Positions 26,349 to 35,985 of a DNA stretch of 64,000 bases are shown piece by piece. The stretch comes from Caulobacter zeae. GTDB lineage: Bacteria; Pseudomonadota; Alphaproteobacteria; Caulobacterales; Caulobacteraceae. Numbering within the stretch: the stretch's first letter is position 1; each line of letters opens with the position of its first letter. Under the pieces are notes generated by a model. That model saw nothing but the letters and a program-made list of their open reading frames with translations, searched no databases and was not told where the DNA came from. The translations under genes and the position numbers were made by a program. The DNA is taken from positions 18,438 to 82,437 of the forward strand of contig NZ_PJRS01000031.1 of NCBI RefSeq assembly GCF_002858925.1, in the 5' to 3' direction.

Positions 26349-28115
26349 TCACCCCGCCTCGCCGGTTAGCTCCCGCCGCGCCTTCTCAAGCTCCTCGGCG
26401 TAACGCCGCGTGGCGTAGGCCTCCGACAGCACGCCCAGCACGTTCTTCTTGTCGTCGATCACCGCCAGCTCGTCGGTCTCGCTGCGGTCGAAGGCGCGCA
26501 TGACGTCCTTGATCGACTGCTCAGGCTTCAGCGCCGTCTCGGCGTTGATCGCCAGCCCCGCCACCGACCTTTCACCGTCGCCGCCGTCGGCATAGGCCTT
26601 GGCCGTCGGGATCACCCCGGCGTAGAGCCCCGCCTCGTCGACCATGATCACCCGCTTGGTCGAGCCCAACGGGAAGCGGCGGCGAAACTCCGCCAGCGTC
26701 GTCTCGGCCGGCACGGTCTGGACGTCCTTGCGCATCATCCGCCCCGCGCTCAGCGGCCGCATCCACGAAACGTCGTGGGCGCTGCGGATGGTCTCGCCGC
26801 GCAGGTGCAGCCGCCAGGTCGAGAACGAGTAGCCGAAGGTCTCGCGCACCATGGCGCTGGCGATCATCGAGGCCACCAGGGCTGCGGCCGCCACGGTGAA
26901 GTCGCCGGTCGCCTCCAGCACCAGGAACGACATGGTGAAGGGTCCGCCCACGACGGCCACGCCCAGCGCCGCCATGCCGACCAGGGCCGCCACCGTCGGG
27001 TCCAGGCTCGGCGCCCACGGGATCAGCAGCGAGATCGCCGAGAACACCTGGCCCAGCAGCGCGCCCAGGAACAGCGAGGCGAAGAAGAGGCCGCCCCGAA
27101 AGCCGAAGCTCAGCGAGATCACCGAGGCCAGGGCCTTCATGGCCAACAACATCAGCAGCAGCTTGAGCGGCGCCTCGGCCATGAGGTTCAGGTGCAGCGC
27201 CCCGTGTCCCGCCGACAGGGTCTGGGGCGTGATCACCGCCAGCGCCGCCAGCCCCATGCCCCCGATCGCCGGCCGCAGCCAACGCGGGATCGGCGAGCGG
27301 GTCACCAGCCGCTCGGCGTTGGCCACCAGCCGCATCAGGCCGATGCCGACGATGGCGCAGGCCAGGCCCACCAGCGCGTAGAGGCCATAGTCGGTCCAGG
27401 ACTGCACCGCCTGGGTGTCGGTCTTCAGCAGGTAGGGGATCGCGCCCATCTTGCTGGCCACCAGCACGGCGGCCAGGGCGGCGGCCACCACGGGCGCCAG
27501 GTTGGCGACGGTGTAGGCCCCGATGACGATCTCGAAGGCGTAGAAGGCGCCGGTCAGCGGCGCGCCGAAGGCCGCGGCGATGGCCGCGCCGGCCCCGGCG
27601 CCCACCAGGGTGCGCATATCGGCCCGGCGCAGGTTCAGCCGCTGCCCCGCGAACGAGGCGGCGGCCGCGCCCGCCTGGGCGTAGGCGGCCTCCAGCCCGA
27701 CCGAGGCCCCGACCCCGTTCGACAGCATGGTCTGGCCGCAGATGAAGGCGCTGTCCTTCATCGACAGACGCCCGCCGTGCAGGGCGTTGGCCTCCACGGG
27801 GTCGACGGCGGGGCGCGGGCGATACTTCATCCAGGCCCAGGTGATCCCGCCCAGCAGCAGCCCGCCGATCGGAATGGCCAGCAGCCGCCAGGGCGCGACG
27901 TGAGACTGGGCGCTGAGCCGCTCGTTGATGTCGATCTCGAACAGCAGCATCTGCAGGCCGTGCGCCACCTGGGCCTGCACGACCGCGAAGGTTCCGGCCG
28001 CCACGCCGATCAGCGTCGCCACCGCGATCAGCCACAGCTCGCTGGAGCGGATTCGGCGCCGCAGCCAGCCGACCCACTTCACGGATGCGGCGGCGGAGGC
28101 GTGGGCGAGCGACAT
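26349..28115 (-). CDS. ClC-family chloride channel/antiporter with CBS domains
   Basis: A 588-aa inner-membrane protein. About ten membrane segments span residues 30–430. Family motifs are GASVGLEAAYAQ (the GxEGP position), GAPLTGAFYAFE and GFRGGLFFASLFLGALLG (the GxFxP position). Two CBS domains follow (about 455–588), which often bind nucleotides and gate the channel. The GxEGP and GxFxP motifs are variant (GLEAA; GLFFAS), so the ion preference may not be chloride. Confidence 0.9.
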   Translation of the reverse strand: MSLAHASAAASVKWVGWLRRRIRSSELWLIAVATLIGVAAGTFAVVQAQVAHGLQMLLFEIDINERLSAQSHVAPWRLLAIPIGGLLLGGITWAWMKYRPRPAVDPVEANALHGGRLSMKDSAFICGQTMLSNGVGASVGLEAAYAQAGAAAASFAGQRLNLRRADMRTLVGAGAGAAIAAAFGAPLTGAFYAFEIVIGAYTVANLAPVVAAALAAVLVASKMGAIPYLLKTDTQAVQSWTDYGLYALVGLACAIVGIGLMRLVANAERLVTRSPIPRWLRPAIGGMGLAALAVITPQTLSAGHGALHLNLMAEAPLKLLLMLLAMKALASVISLSFGFRGGLFFASLFLGALLGQVFSAISLLIPWAPSLDPTVAALVGMAALGVAVVGGPFTMSFLVLEATGDFTVAAAALVASMIASAMVRETFGYSFSTWRLHLRGETIRSAHDVSWMRPLSAGRMMRKDVQTVPAETTLAEFRRRFPLGSTKRVIMVDEAGLYAGVIPTAKAYADGGDGERSVAGLAINAETALKPEQSIKDVMRAFDRSETDELAVIDDKKNVLGVLSEAYATRRYAEELEKARRELTGEAG

Positions 28116-28147
28116 GGACCCTCGATAACGCGCAGGGGACGAGACTT

Positions 28148-28272
28148 ACAACCCTCCCCCTGAAGGGGGGAGGTGTCGCCAAAGGCGACGGAGGGGGAAG
28201 TCGCCCTCCATCACCGCGGAAAACTTCCCCCTCCGACCGCTTCGCGGCCATCTCCCCCTTTGGGAGAGGGTC
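28148..28272. repeat. Family 1 variant repeat
   Basis: The left arm ACCCTCCCCCTGAAGGGGGG continues with GTCGCCAAAGGCGAC; the right arm is GACCGCTTCGCGGCCATCTC followed by CCCTTTGGGAG. It uses the same two-arm design as the 7535 copy with different stem bases. Confidence 0.8.
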
Positions 28273-28273
28273 T

Positions 28274-28753
28274 TCAGATCGAAACCCGCCGCGCCTTCAG
28301 CCGCCCCGCCAGCGCCTTCTCCGGCGCATATCCCGCAAACCCGTCCGTCGCCGCATAGTCCAGCCGCCGCACGAGCAGCCCAAGCGGCGCCGCCGTCAGC
28401 CTCGCCAGCAAGCCGCCCGCCGGAACCAGCAGAGCCGCAGCCCCCGCCCCGCCGGCCAGGTGCGCTTCCACCGGCCCGCGCCAGGCCTCAGGCAGGCCGC
28501 GCGACGGATCCAGCGCCAGGATCCAGTCGCCCCGCGCCACGGCCGCGCCGGCCGCCAGCAGTGAGCCCCGGTCGCCCGAGACGGCGACGAACCGTGCGCC
28601 GCTGTCCTCGACCAGCCCGTCCAGCCCCGGCTCGGCCGCGCCGGCGATCACCACCTCCTTGACCAGGCCGTCGACGGCCGCCGGCACCAGCTGGGCCAGG
28701 ATCTGGGCGAGCGCATGCACGGGCGCGACGGCGGGAAGGATCACGGAGATCAT
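28274..28753 (-). CDS. Small glycosyltransferase-like protein
   Basis: A 159-aa protein that looks like a truncated family 2 glycosyltransferase fold: N-terminal beta strand MISVILPAV, then VKEVVIAGAAEPG and RGDWILALDPSRGLPEAW, where LDPS sits at the place of the DxD motif. It is divergent from a radical SAM gene with 81 bp between them. Activity is uncertain because the acceptor half of the domain is short. Confidence 0.65.
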   Translation of the reverse strand: MISVILPAVAPVHALAQILAQLVPAAVDGLVKEVVIAGAAEPGLDGLVEDSGARFVAVSGDRGSLLAAGAAVARGDWILALDPSRGLPEAWRGPVEAHLAGGAGAAALLVPAGGLLARLTAAPLGLLVRRLDYAATDGFAGYAPEKALAGRLKARRVSI

Positions 28754-28834
28754 GGCCTCGCCTTTGACGGCTCGTCGCCCGCCTCGTCAAGCATCGTTCT
28801 TGTTATGTTCTGCATGTCGGCATAGGATGCCCAC

Positions 28835-29941
28835 ATGCAGACGCGCCGCTCCTTCACCGACACCGCCTACAAGCAGGGAACTGCGGCCCTGCGCGGTCGC
28901 GGCGCGCGTAGCAACGAGACCGGCCGCTACGAGAGCCTGACCTCCCAGCCGTTCGACGACGGCTGGACCGAAGACGACAACGCCGCCCGGGTGCTGACCA
29001 CCAGCGTCCTGGCCATGAAGTCCAAGACGGTCATCGCCCGCAACAAGAGCCCCGACGTCGGCTTCGACCGCTCGATCAATCCCTATCGCGGCTGCGAGCA
29101 CGGCTGCATCTACTGCTACGCTCGTCCGGCCCATGCCTATCTGGGCCTCTCGCCCGGCCTCGACTTCGAGAGCAAGCTGTTCTTCAAGCCCGAGGCCGGC
29201 AAGCTGCTCGACCGCGAGCTGTCCAAACCGACCTACAAGGTCGGCAGCGTCCACATCGGCGGCGACACCGATCCCTACCAGCCGCAGGAACGCTCCCTGC
29301 GCGTCACGCGCGGCGTGCTGGAGACGCTGAGCCGCTTTCGCCACCCGTTCTCGATCATCACCAAGTCGGCCCTGATCACCCGCGACCTCGACATCCTGGG
29401 CGAGATGGGACGCGCCGGCCTGGCCCGCGCGGCCGTGTCGATCACCACGCTCGATCGCAAGCTGGCCCGCAGCATGGAGCCCCGCGCCGCCACGCCCGAA
29501 CGCCGGCTCGACGCCGTGCGCCAATTGTCCGAGGCCGGGGTGCCGACCATCGTCATGTTCGCCCCGGCCATCCCGTCGCTGAACGACCACGAGATGGAGG
29601 CGGTGCTGGAACGCGCCAAGGCGGCCGGGGCGGTGGCCGCCGGCTATGTGGCCATCCGCCTGCCGATGGAGATCCACGGCCTGTTCGAGCAGTGGCTGGC
29701 CTCCGACCATCCCGACCGCGCCAAGCGGGTGATGTCCCTGGTGCGCCAGATGCGCGGCGGGGCGGCCTATGACAGCGAGTTCGGCAAGCGCATGACCGGC
29801 GAAGGCCCGGTGGCCGAGGTGCTGAACCAACGCTTCCACGCCGCCCTCAGGCGCTTCGAACTCGACAGGCCCCTGCCCCGCCTCGACACCAGCCAGTTCC
29901 GCGTCCCGCCCAAGACGGGCGACCAGTTGAGTTTGTTCTGA
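28835..29941 (+). CDS. PA0069-family radical SAM protein
   Basis: A 368-aa radical SAM enzyme with the cluster motif CEHGCIYCYA (CX3CX2C, residues about 89–96), a SAM-binding region (VHIGGDTDPYQPQE) and the C-terminal MRGGAAYDSEFGKRMTGEG signature of the PA0069/SplB-like group. Function is not established for this group. It is widespread in proteobacteria. ATG 28835 has a normal leader. Confidence 0.9.
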   Translation: MQTRRSFTDTAYKQGTAALRGRGARSNETGRYESLTSQPFDDGWTEDDNAARVLTTSVLAMKSKTVIARNKSPDVGFDRSINPYRGCEHGCIYCYARPAHAYLGLSPGLDFESKLFFKPEAGKLLDRELSKPTYKVGSVHIGGDTDPYQPQERSLRVTRGVLETLSRFRHPFSIITKSALITRDLDILGEMGRAGLARAAVSITTLDRKLARSMEPRAATPERRLDAVRQLSEAGVPTIVMFAPAIPSLNDHEMEAVLERAKAAGAVAAGYVAIRLPMEIHGLFEQWLASDHPDRAKRVMSLVRQMRGGAAYDSEFGKRMTGEGPVAEVLNQRFHAALRRFELDRPLPRLDTSQFRVPPKTGDQLSLF

Positions 29942-29956
29942 ACCTCAAGCCACTCT

Positions 29957-30106
29957 GCCTCGTCATCCCGGCCGAAGCGAAGCGTAGAGCCGGGACCCAG
30001 GGGCCGTCGCAATGCGCCGGCAGCCTCCGGGCGGCAAGGCCAGGCGCTGCGCCCAGCCCCCTGGGTCCCGGGCCTGCGGCGCTCCGCGCCTCCGCCCGGG
30101 ATGACG
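29957..30106. repeat. Family 4 palindromic repeat (CGTCATCCCGGCCGAAGC type)
   Basis: The left arm TCGTCATCCCGGCCGAAGCG … GCCGGGACCCAGGGG faces the right arm CCCCTGGGTCCCGGG … CGCCCGGGATGACGG. The arms are about 45 bp each with an inner spacer of about 45 bp. Confidence 0.8.
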
Positions 30107-30167
30107 GCGAAGGGTGAACAGCAGCATCAGCCCTCCCCGCTTGCACCTGTCACAGGAAGGCCCATCA

Positions 30168-30593
30168 ATGCCGCCCATGACGAAAGAACGCCGTTACGCC
30201 GGAGGGTGCCTGTGCGGCGCCGTGCGCTGGAGCGCCACGGGCCAGCCGCTGTACCAGGGCTATTGCTGCTGCGCCGACTGCCGCAAGGCCTCGGGTTCGG
30301 GCTTCGTGCCATTCATGGGCTTTGCGGCCTCGGCGGTGACGATCAGCGGCGAGACGTTGAAGGTCCGCTCGCCGGCCTTCCGTGGCGGTGAGGCCCTGCG
30401 CAACGCCTGCCCGACCTGCGGCGGCCTCGTCTTCGGCGGCGAGGTCGGGGTCGACGACAGCCACACGATCTATGCCGGCTCGCTCGACGACGCCTCGCTG
30501 TTCGAGCCGACCATGGCCCTGTTCCTGCGCGACAAGCCCGATTGGGTCGTGCTGCCGCAGGGTCTGGCGGCCTTCGAGACCATGCCTGACTAG
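30168..30593 (+). CDS. GFA-family (Gfa-like) zinc protein
   Basis: A 141-aa member of the glutathione-dependent formaldehyde-activating / CENP-V fold family. Zinc ligands are GGCLCGAVRW (CxC), CCCADCRKASGSGF and NACPTCGG. Many relatives have unknown substrates, so the name should not be taken as proof of formaldehyde activity. ATG 30168 was chosen by the domain start; ATG 30177 is an alternative. Confidence 0.9.
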   Translation: MPPMTKERRYAGGCLCGAVRWSATGQPLYQGYCCCADCRKASGSGFVPFMGFAASAVTISGETLKVRSPAFRGGEALRNACPTCGGLVFGGEVGVDDSHTIYAGSLDDASLFEPTMALFLRDKPDWVVLPQGLAAFETMPD

Positions 30594-30685
30594 AAAATCG
30601 CACGCCGACTGTCGGGACGGGCGTCCGCCGTTCGTCCTCGCGAAGAACACGGCTCGAGCCGGGCCGGAGAAAAAGGGAGAGAGCG

Positions 30686-31468
30686 ATGTCGGAAACCAAC
30701 GGACGGTTCGGCTGGTACGAACTGATGACCACCGACGTGGACGCCGCGTCCGCCTTCTACGCTAAGGTCGTGGGCTGGACCCCGACGGACTCCGGCATGC
30801 CCGGCCCGACCAAATACATGATCCTCAATGTCGGCGAGACCGGGGTCGGCGGCGTCTTCACGCCCGAGGGCGGCTGCCCCGAAGGCGCCCGTCCCGGCTG
30901 GATCGGCTACATCTTCGTCGACGACGTCGACGCCTATGTCGGCAAGGTGGTCGAGGCCGGCGGCTCGGTGTTCATGCCCGCCGACGACATCCCCGGCGTC
31001 GGCCGCTTCTCGGTCGTCGCCGACCCGTACGGCGCGGTCTTCACCCTGTTCAAGCCGTTCCCGCGCGATGAGATCCCGCCGCAGCCGGCCGACGGCGCGC
31101 CCGGCACGTTCGGCTGGCGCGAGCTGATGGCCGGTGACCTGGAAGGGGCGTTTTCCTTCTATTCCAAGGTGTTCGGCTGGTTGAAGACGCAGGCCATCGA
31201 CATGGGCCCGATGGGAACCTACCAGCTCTTCGCCTATGAGGCTGACGGCCCGGACGTCGGCGGCATGATGACCCGGCTGCCGGACATGCCGGTGTCGTTC
31301 TGGAACTACTACGCCCAGGTCGACAGCGCCTCGGCCGCCCGCGACCGCGCCGTGGCCGCCGGCGCGACCACCATGATGGACGTCCACCAGGTGCCCGGCG
31401 GCAGCTGGATCTACATGGCGACCGATCCGCAAGGGGCCGGCTTCGCGGTGGTCAGTCAGGCGCAGTAG
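30686..31468 (+). CDS. VOC-family protein, two glyoxalase-like domains
   Basis: A 260-aa protein made of two vicinal-oxygen-chelate domains, each opening with an F-x-W-Y/R-E-L-M pattern (GRFGWYELMTTDVDAASAFY at residue about 6 and GTFGWRELMAGDLEGAFSFY at about 139). This arrangement matches the 27-kDa-antigen (Cfp30B)-like group. No catalytic activity can be assigned. Ribosome binding site AGGGAGAG precedes ATG 30686. Confidence 0.9.
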   Translation: MSETNGRFGWYELMTTDVDAASAFYAKVVGWTPTDSGMPGPTKYMILNVGETGVGGVFTPEGGCPEGARPGWIGYIFVDDVDAYVGKVVEAGGSVFMPADDIPGVGRFSVVADPYGAVFTLFKPFPRDEIPPQPADGAPGTFGWRELMAGDLEGAFSFYSKVFGWLKTQAIDMGPMGTYQLFAYEADGPDVGGMMTRLPDMPVSFWNYYAQVDSASAARDRAVAAGATTMMDVHQVPGGSWIYMATDPQGAGFAVVSQAQ

Positions 31469-31469
31469 G

Positions 31470-31600
31470 CCCCTCCCCCAGAAGGGGGAGGCGGCCCGGA
31501 GGGCCGGAGGGGGAAGCTTCTGCCGAGTTCAGGGCGCACGAACGCCGCGATCCCTTCCCCCCCTCAGTCGCTTCGCGACAGCTCCCCCTTCAGGGGGGTA
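31470..31600. repeat. Family 1 variant repeat
   Basis: CCCCTCCCCCAGAAGGGGGAGG with a GGCCCGGAGGGCCGGAGG segment faces CCCTCAGTCGCTTCGCGACA and CTCCCCCTTCAGGGGGG. It lies between convergent genes. Confidence 0.8.
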
Positions 31601-32677
31601 TCACTTCTCCAGCAGCAGCGCCTTGGTCAGGAACGCCTTGTCGCGCCCGATCACCCGCAGCCCCGCTGCTTGAAACAGCGCTTCAAGGTCCGTCTCGGCG
31701 TAGCTGCCGTAGAACGGCTCGTGGAAGTAGGCCGGAAACGCCTCGAGCATCCGCGCCAGCTGCGGCTCGTCGCTCGGCTGCACGGAGTCGGCGAAGGCCA
31801 GCACGCCGCCAGGCTTCAGCACCCTGGCGAGCTCGGCGGCGACGATCGGCCGTACGCGCGGCGGCAGTTCGTGGAACAGGTAGACGCAGGTCGCCGCGTC
31901 CAGGCTGTCGTCGGCCAGCGGCAGGCGCTCGGCGTTGGCCTGCACCGTGCCCCGCCCCGACCGCGTCCGAGCCTCGGCCAGATAGGCCGGCGACAGGTCG
32001 AGCCCCGCCAGGGCCGCGCGCGGAAAAGTTTGCGCCAGGTCGCGCAGGAAAGCGCCCGAGCCGCAGGCCACGTCCATCAGCCGCAGGTCGCGCTGGTCGC
32101 GTCCCCGCCAGCGCCTGGCCAGCAGGCCAAGCGCCCGCCGGCGCATCGCCCCAGCCGCGCCCGAGAACAGCGCCTCGACCTGGGCGTCATAGCGGCGGGC
32201 GCTGTCGGCGGTGAACCAGCCGCCCGACTGATAGTGGAAGTTCTGCCGGTAATAGGCCGGATAGCCCTGGCTCTTGGGATCGTCGCGCACCTCGACCCCG
32301 TCGCCCCGGCGGCGGCGCAGGTCGACCTCGCGGGCGTCGGCCAGGAAGTCCCAGGCTTTCAGGATCGAGGCGGCCGGATGGGACGGCGCGTCCTCCATCG
32401 GCGGATAGAGGCCGGCGGCGACGTCGGCGGCGTCCTTCTCGAAGGCCGACAGATAGGCCCGGCGCAGGCGCCCCTGCGACACCGGCGGCGCATCGGAGGC
32501 AAAGCGCGGCGCGGCCTTGCCCTCGGTCGGGCGAGTAATGAACTTGGCCAGCCCGCCGGCCGCCGTCCACCAGGCCGCCTTGGCGGCGGCCTTGCCGCGT
32601 TGGGCGGCGGCGTCGAGGGCGAACGCCCCGCGCCGATCCGCCCCTAGCTTTTCTTCCCGGCCCTTGGCTTGGCCCAT
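31601..32677 (-). CDS. Class I SAM-dependent methyltransferase
   Basis: A 358-aa protein with the Rossmann methyltransferase core in its C-terminal half: motif I LMDVACGSGAFLRDLA, the acidic loop LAGLDLSPAYL, motif II DAATCVYLFHELPP and motif III VLKPGGVLAFADS. The N-terminal 150 residues are of unknown fold. Its start is 7 bp after the end of the rRNA/tRNA methyltransferase gene, so it is second in that operon. The substrate is unknown. Confidence 0.88.
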   Translation of the reverse strand: MGQAKGREEKLGADRRGAFALDAAAQRGKAAAKAAWWTAAGGLAKFITRPTEGKAAPRFASDAPPVSQGRLRRAYLSAFEKDAADVAAGLYPPMEDAPSHPAASILKAWDFLADAREVDLRRRRGDGVEVRDDPKSQGYPAYYRQNFHYQSGGWFTADSARRYDAQVEALFSGAAGAMRRRALGLLARRWRGRDQRDLRLMDVACGSGAFLRDLAQTFPRAALAGLDLSPAYLAEARTRSGRGTVQANAERLPLADDSLDAATCVYLFHELPPRVRPIVAAELARVLKPGGVLAFADSVQPSDEPQLARMLEAFPAYFHEPFYGSYAETDLEALFQAAGLRVIGRDKAFLTKALLLEK

Positions 32678-32684
32678 CCTCGCC

Positions 32685-33914
32685 TCATCGCGAAAAGACC
32701 CCAACCAGCTCAATATGCGGCGACCAGAGGAACTGGTCCACCGGCAGCACCTTCTCCAGCTTGAAGCCGGCGTCGATCAGGATGCCGGCGTCGCGAGCGA
32801 AGGTCGCCGGATTGCACGACACCCCGACCACGCGCGAGACCTTGGAGATGGCGATCTCTCGCGTCTGCTCCAGCGCCCCGGCGCGCGGCGGGTCGAAGAC
32901 CACCGCGTCCATCTTGTTGAGCTCGCTCGAGAGCACCGGCCGGCGGGTCAGGTCGCGCGCCTCGGCGACGATCGCCTTCAGGCCCGGGGCCGACCCCACG
33001 GCCGCCTTCAGCGCCGCGATCGCCGGCTCGGCGAAGTCGGCGGCATAGACCCCCGACTCCTGGGCCAGGCGGAAGGTGAAGGTGCCCACGCCGCTGAACA
33101 GGTCGGCGACCCTCGCCGCGCCGGCCACGTGCTGCACGGCGAAGTCGGCCATGGCCTTCTCGGCGGCCGGCACGGCCTGCAGGAACGAACCGGCCGGCAG
33201 CGGCACGATGGCCGGACCCAGCTTCACCAGCGGCTGGCGGGCCATGTACAGCACCTCGCCGGCCAGGGTGACGCGGGCGAAGTCGAACTCGCCGGCCACC
33301 ATCGCCGCCTGCACGCGGGCGTCGGCCGACAGCCCGCCGCTCTTGCGCTCGACGCCCGTGACGTCGATGTCCAGGCCCGTGCCGGTCAGGGTGACGTGCA
33401 GGGTCGGGGCCGACTTCGGGTGCTCCAGGAACGGCTGGGCCAGGCGCGCCAGGCCCGGCAGGGCGGCGACGATCTTCGGGTGCGTGACCGGGCATTCCTC
33501 GATCTTCACCAGGTTCCACGAGCGGCGCTCCTTGAAGCCCAGGCGCACCCCGCCCTTGCCGCCGCGCGCGTGCAGCGCCACCCGGCGGCGCGAGGCCGGC
33601 GGCGAGGCGATGGTCGGCAGGATCTCGGTCTCGATCCGCTCGCGCTTGAGCTCGAACCGCACCTGCTCGCGCTTCCAGTCGAGATAGGGCGCGATGTCCC
33701 AGTGCTGCAAGGCGCAGCCGCCGCAATGGCCGAAATGCTTGCAGGCCGGATCGACGCGCTCGGGGCTGGCCTCGAGGATCTCGGCCAGTTCGCCGCGCTG
33801 GCCCTCCATGCGGGCGGTGATCCGCTCGCCCGGCAGGGTCAGGGGCACGAAGGCCGGGCCCGCGGCGACGCCGTCGCCCTGGCCGCCGACGGCGTCGATT
33901 TTCAGTTCACGCAT
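32685..33914 (-). CDS. RNA (uracil-C5) methyltransferase, RlmD/TrmA family
   Basis: A 409-aa enzyme expected to make 5-methyluridine in rRNA or tRNA. Residues 1–60 look like a reduced TRAM-like OB fold. The 4Fe-4S cysteines are CKHFGHCGGC plus EECPVTH. Motif I is VADLFSGVGTFTF, the DPPRAG motif is present, and the catalytic Cys is in VVGVSCNPATFARD. ATG 33914 (MRELKIDAVGGQGDGVA) is the natural start; the longer frame to 34046 is probably leader. Confidence 0.92.
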   Translation of the reverse strand: MRELKIDAVGGQGDGVAAGPAFVPLTLPGERITARMEGQRGELAEILEASPERVDPACKHFGHCGGCALQHWDIAPYLDWKREQVRFELKRERIETEILPTIASPPASRRRVALHARGGKGGVRLGFKERRSWNLVKIEECPVTHPKIVAALPGLARLAQPFLEHPKSAPTLHVTLTGTGLDIDVTGVERKSGGLSADARVQAAMVAGEFDFARVTLAGEVLYMARQPLVKLGPAIVPLPAGSFLQAVPAAEKAMADFAVQHVAGAARVADLFSGVGTFTFRLAQESGVYAADFAEPAIAALKAAVGSAPGLKAIVAEARDLTRRPVLSSELNKMDAVVFDPPRAGALEQTREIAISKVSRVVGVSCNPATFARDAGILIDAGFKLEKVLPVDQFLWSPHIELVGVFSR

Positions 33915-34187
33915 TCCAAAGTCGCCTTCGGGAACCTTGACCGGTTCCGATCCGTTCAAGCCTCGCCGCAGGCGTGGCCCCATTTTCGCCTCGTCCGCGC
34001 CAAGTTCGACGCCGAAGAAGCCTGTTCGAGCGCGTCCGTACCTCATTCGGCGCCCATATGCGTGAACGAACTGGTGCGTGAACGAAGATGAACGGTCCGG
34101 TCAACGGCCGTTCAGAAACGGCTTGGCATGGTGCGGACAACGGACGGTCCCCCGATCGTCACGCCCGCTTTCAGGGAGAGTTTTTCG

Positions 34188-34790
34188 ATGATGATCCGGA
34201 CCGCCATCAGCGCCCTCGTCGCCGGCGCGGCCCTCGTCGGCGCCGCGGCTCCGACCGTCGCCTCCGCCCAGGCCTACGGCTCGGGCGCCTATCAGGGCGG
34301 GGCCTACGACCGTAACGGCTACTACTACGACCCCTGCCGCCGCAGCACGACCAACCGCACCACGGGCGGCGGCCTGGCCGGCGCTGGCATCGGCGCGGCC
34401 ATCGGCGGCAGCGTCGCAGGTCGCGGTGCCAAGACCGAAGGCGCGGTGCTGGGCGGCCTGCTCGGCGCGGTCGTCGGCGGCAATATCGGCCGCAGCTCGG
34501 CCGCCTGCGCCCCTGGCGCGGTTCCCCCGCCGCCTCCCCCGCCCCGCGCCTACAACGACTACGATCGCGGCTACGACAACGGCGGCTATGACGACGCCTA
34601 CTACGATCGTCGCGGCGGTAACGGCTACACCTACGAGTCGGAACGCTCCTACCGCGTGACCGAGGGCCGCGCCGACGCCAACGGCTGCACCCTGGCCGAA
34701 AGCCCGATCTACCTGCCCGACGGCCGCACCCAGAAGCGCTTCGTCCGCGTCTGCCCCGACGCCTCGGGCCGCTACCAGGTCGTCGACTAA
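34188..34790 (+). CDS. Exported glycine-zipper 2TM domain protein
   Basis: A 200-aa envelope protein. The signal peptide ends at VASAQA (residue about 29). Residues about 62–105 form a glycine-zipper pair (GGGLAGAGIGAAIGGSVAGR then GAVLGGLLGAVVGGNIGRSS), as in Rick_17kDa/SmpA-type surface proteins. A Tyr/Asp-rich linker and a C-terminal cysteine-bearing domain (GCTLAESPIYLPDGRTQKRF) follow. Ribosome binding site AGGGAGAG precedes ATG 34188, and a terminator follows at 34832. Confidence 0.9.
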   Translation: MMIRTAISALVAGAALVGAAAPTVASAQAYGSGAYQGGAYDRNGYYYDPCRRSTTNRTTGGGLAGAGIGAAIGGSVAGRGAKTEGAVLGGLLGAVVGGNIGRSSAACAPGAVPPPPPPPRAYNDYDRGYDNGGYDDAYYDRRGGNGYTYESERSYRVTEGRADANGCTLAESPIYLPDGRTQKRFVRVCPDASGRYQVVD

Positions 34791-34831
34791 GTTTCTCTAG
34801 GCGGATTTCCTCTCTGGAACTCCACATACTT

Positions 34832-34866
34832 AAGGCCGCCGGCTCCCTGAGCCGGCGGCCTTTTCT
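34832..34866 (+). terminator. Terminator of glycine-zipper gene
   Basis: AAGGCCGCCGGCTC and GAGCCGGCGGCCTT form a long perfect stem followed by TTTCTTT. Confidence 0.9.
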
Positions 34867-34956
34867 TTGGACGCAGTGGAGGCTATGCGCCCGGCGTGGT
34901 CATTGCCGCGCCGATCGGTCTAGCGACCCCGGATCGACCTGGCTTCCCCGCCTCGT

Positions 34957-35985
34957 CTACGACTTGGCATCCGAAACCTTCACGCTCGACACGAGCGCGC
35001 TCAGCCAGTCCGCTTCGTTCTGACCAGCGTGATAGAGGCTGACGCTCAGGACGATGGGCGAGCCGACCCACGACAGCGTCGATTTGCGCTGACCGGCGCC
35101 GTTCTCGATATACTGCGGAACCACTTCGAAGCCGCTGTCGAGCTTGAACGGCGTAGCCCCGTCGGCGGCCTTGACCGCCTTTCCACCGCTGTACAGCGCC
35201 TCGCGCGCGACTACGTAGCCGGCCTTGCAGTCGTAAAGCATCGAGGCCGTGCGGCTACCGTCCTCCAAAAGCAGCGTAGCGTACTCCACGCGGGTGCAGC
35301 CGTGCGCGGCGAGCGCATCAGAAATCGTGGTCAGCGGACTATAAGGTCCGGCAAGACTGCTCTTCTCCCAGCCTTGCAGCGACCGCAGGATCGCCGCGCG
35401 ATCGGGGATCAGGTCGCTGTCCACCCGTAGAGGCGTTTCCGGCTTCAGCGCGAGAGCGACGTTCTGTCGGTCGTTAAGGCGCTCCCTTGACACGGCCTGC
35501 TCGTCCGTCGGGGCGTTTCGAAGCGCCGTAGCGATGAAGCAGTTGCCGCTGGTCAGCTTGGTGTCGCAGTTGGACGTGCTGATCTCACCAGACGAGACGA
35601 AGTCGGGGCAGACAGCCTCGATCTCGTCGAAGAGGGAAGCGGGACCCTTTCCCGGCTTGTCGCCCTGGGCCGGATTGAGGAAGTGCCAGGTGAAGATCGA
35701 CGAGGGCGCGTCAATGGGCGCCGCGATGGTCCTTTGCTTGGTAAAGGCGCAACAGGTCGCCTCATCCGAAGCGGGCGTAGCCGTGCCCGCGGTCACGATC
35801 GTCCACTGGAACTGGAACTGGAACGGGATGGAGTTGGTGTTGCTCACCGACGTCGCCGAGATGAATAGCGGGCAGGCGAAGGTGTTTGTCAGGGATACGC
35901 CGGCTGCGGCCCAGGCGTTACCGGCCAGCACACTCAAGGTCATTGCGAACAATATGGTTCGACAATGGAATACTAGACGCGACAT
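34957..35985 (-). CDS. Exported hypothetical protein, 342 aa
   Basis: No family is recognised. A signal peptide (RTILFAMTLSVLAGNAWA, cleavage about residue 27) leads to a mature protein with eight or more cysteines (for example EATCCAF, EAVCPDF, SNCDTKLTSGNCF), so disulfides are likely. The C-terminal part ends YHAGQNEADWLSALVSSVKV. Codon use is less GC-biased than neighbours, and the upstream stretch 35986–36124 is clearly AT-richer. This suggests relatively recent acquisition or weak selection. ATG 35985 has AAAGGTG upstream. Confidence 0.7.
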   Translation of the reverse strand: MSRLVFHCRTILFAMTLSVLAGNAWAAAGVSLTNTFACPLFISATSVSNTNSIPFQFQFQWTIVTAGTATPASDEATCCAFTKQRTIAAPIDAPSSIFTWHFLNPAQGDKPGKGPASLFDEIEAVCPDFVSSGEISTSNCDTKLTSGNCFIATALRNAPTDEQAVSRERLNDRQNVALALKPETPLRVDSDLIPDRAAILRSLQGWEKSSLAGPYSPLTTISDALAAHGCTRVEYATLLLEDGSRTASMLYDCKAGYVVAREALYSGGKAVKAADGATPFKLDSGFEVVPQYIENGAGQRKSTLSWVGSPIVLSVSLYHAGQNEADWLSALVSSVKVSDAKS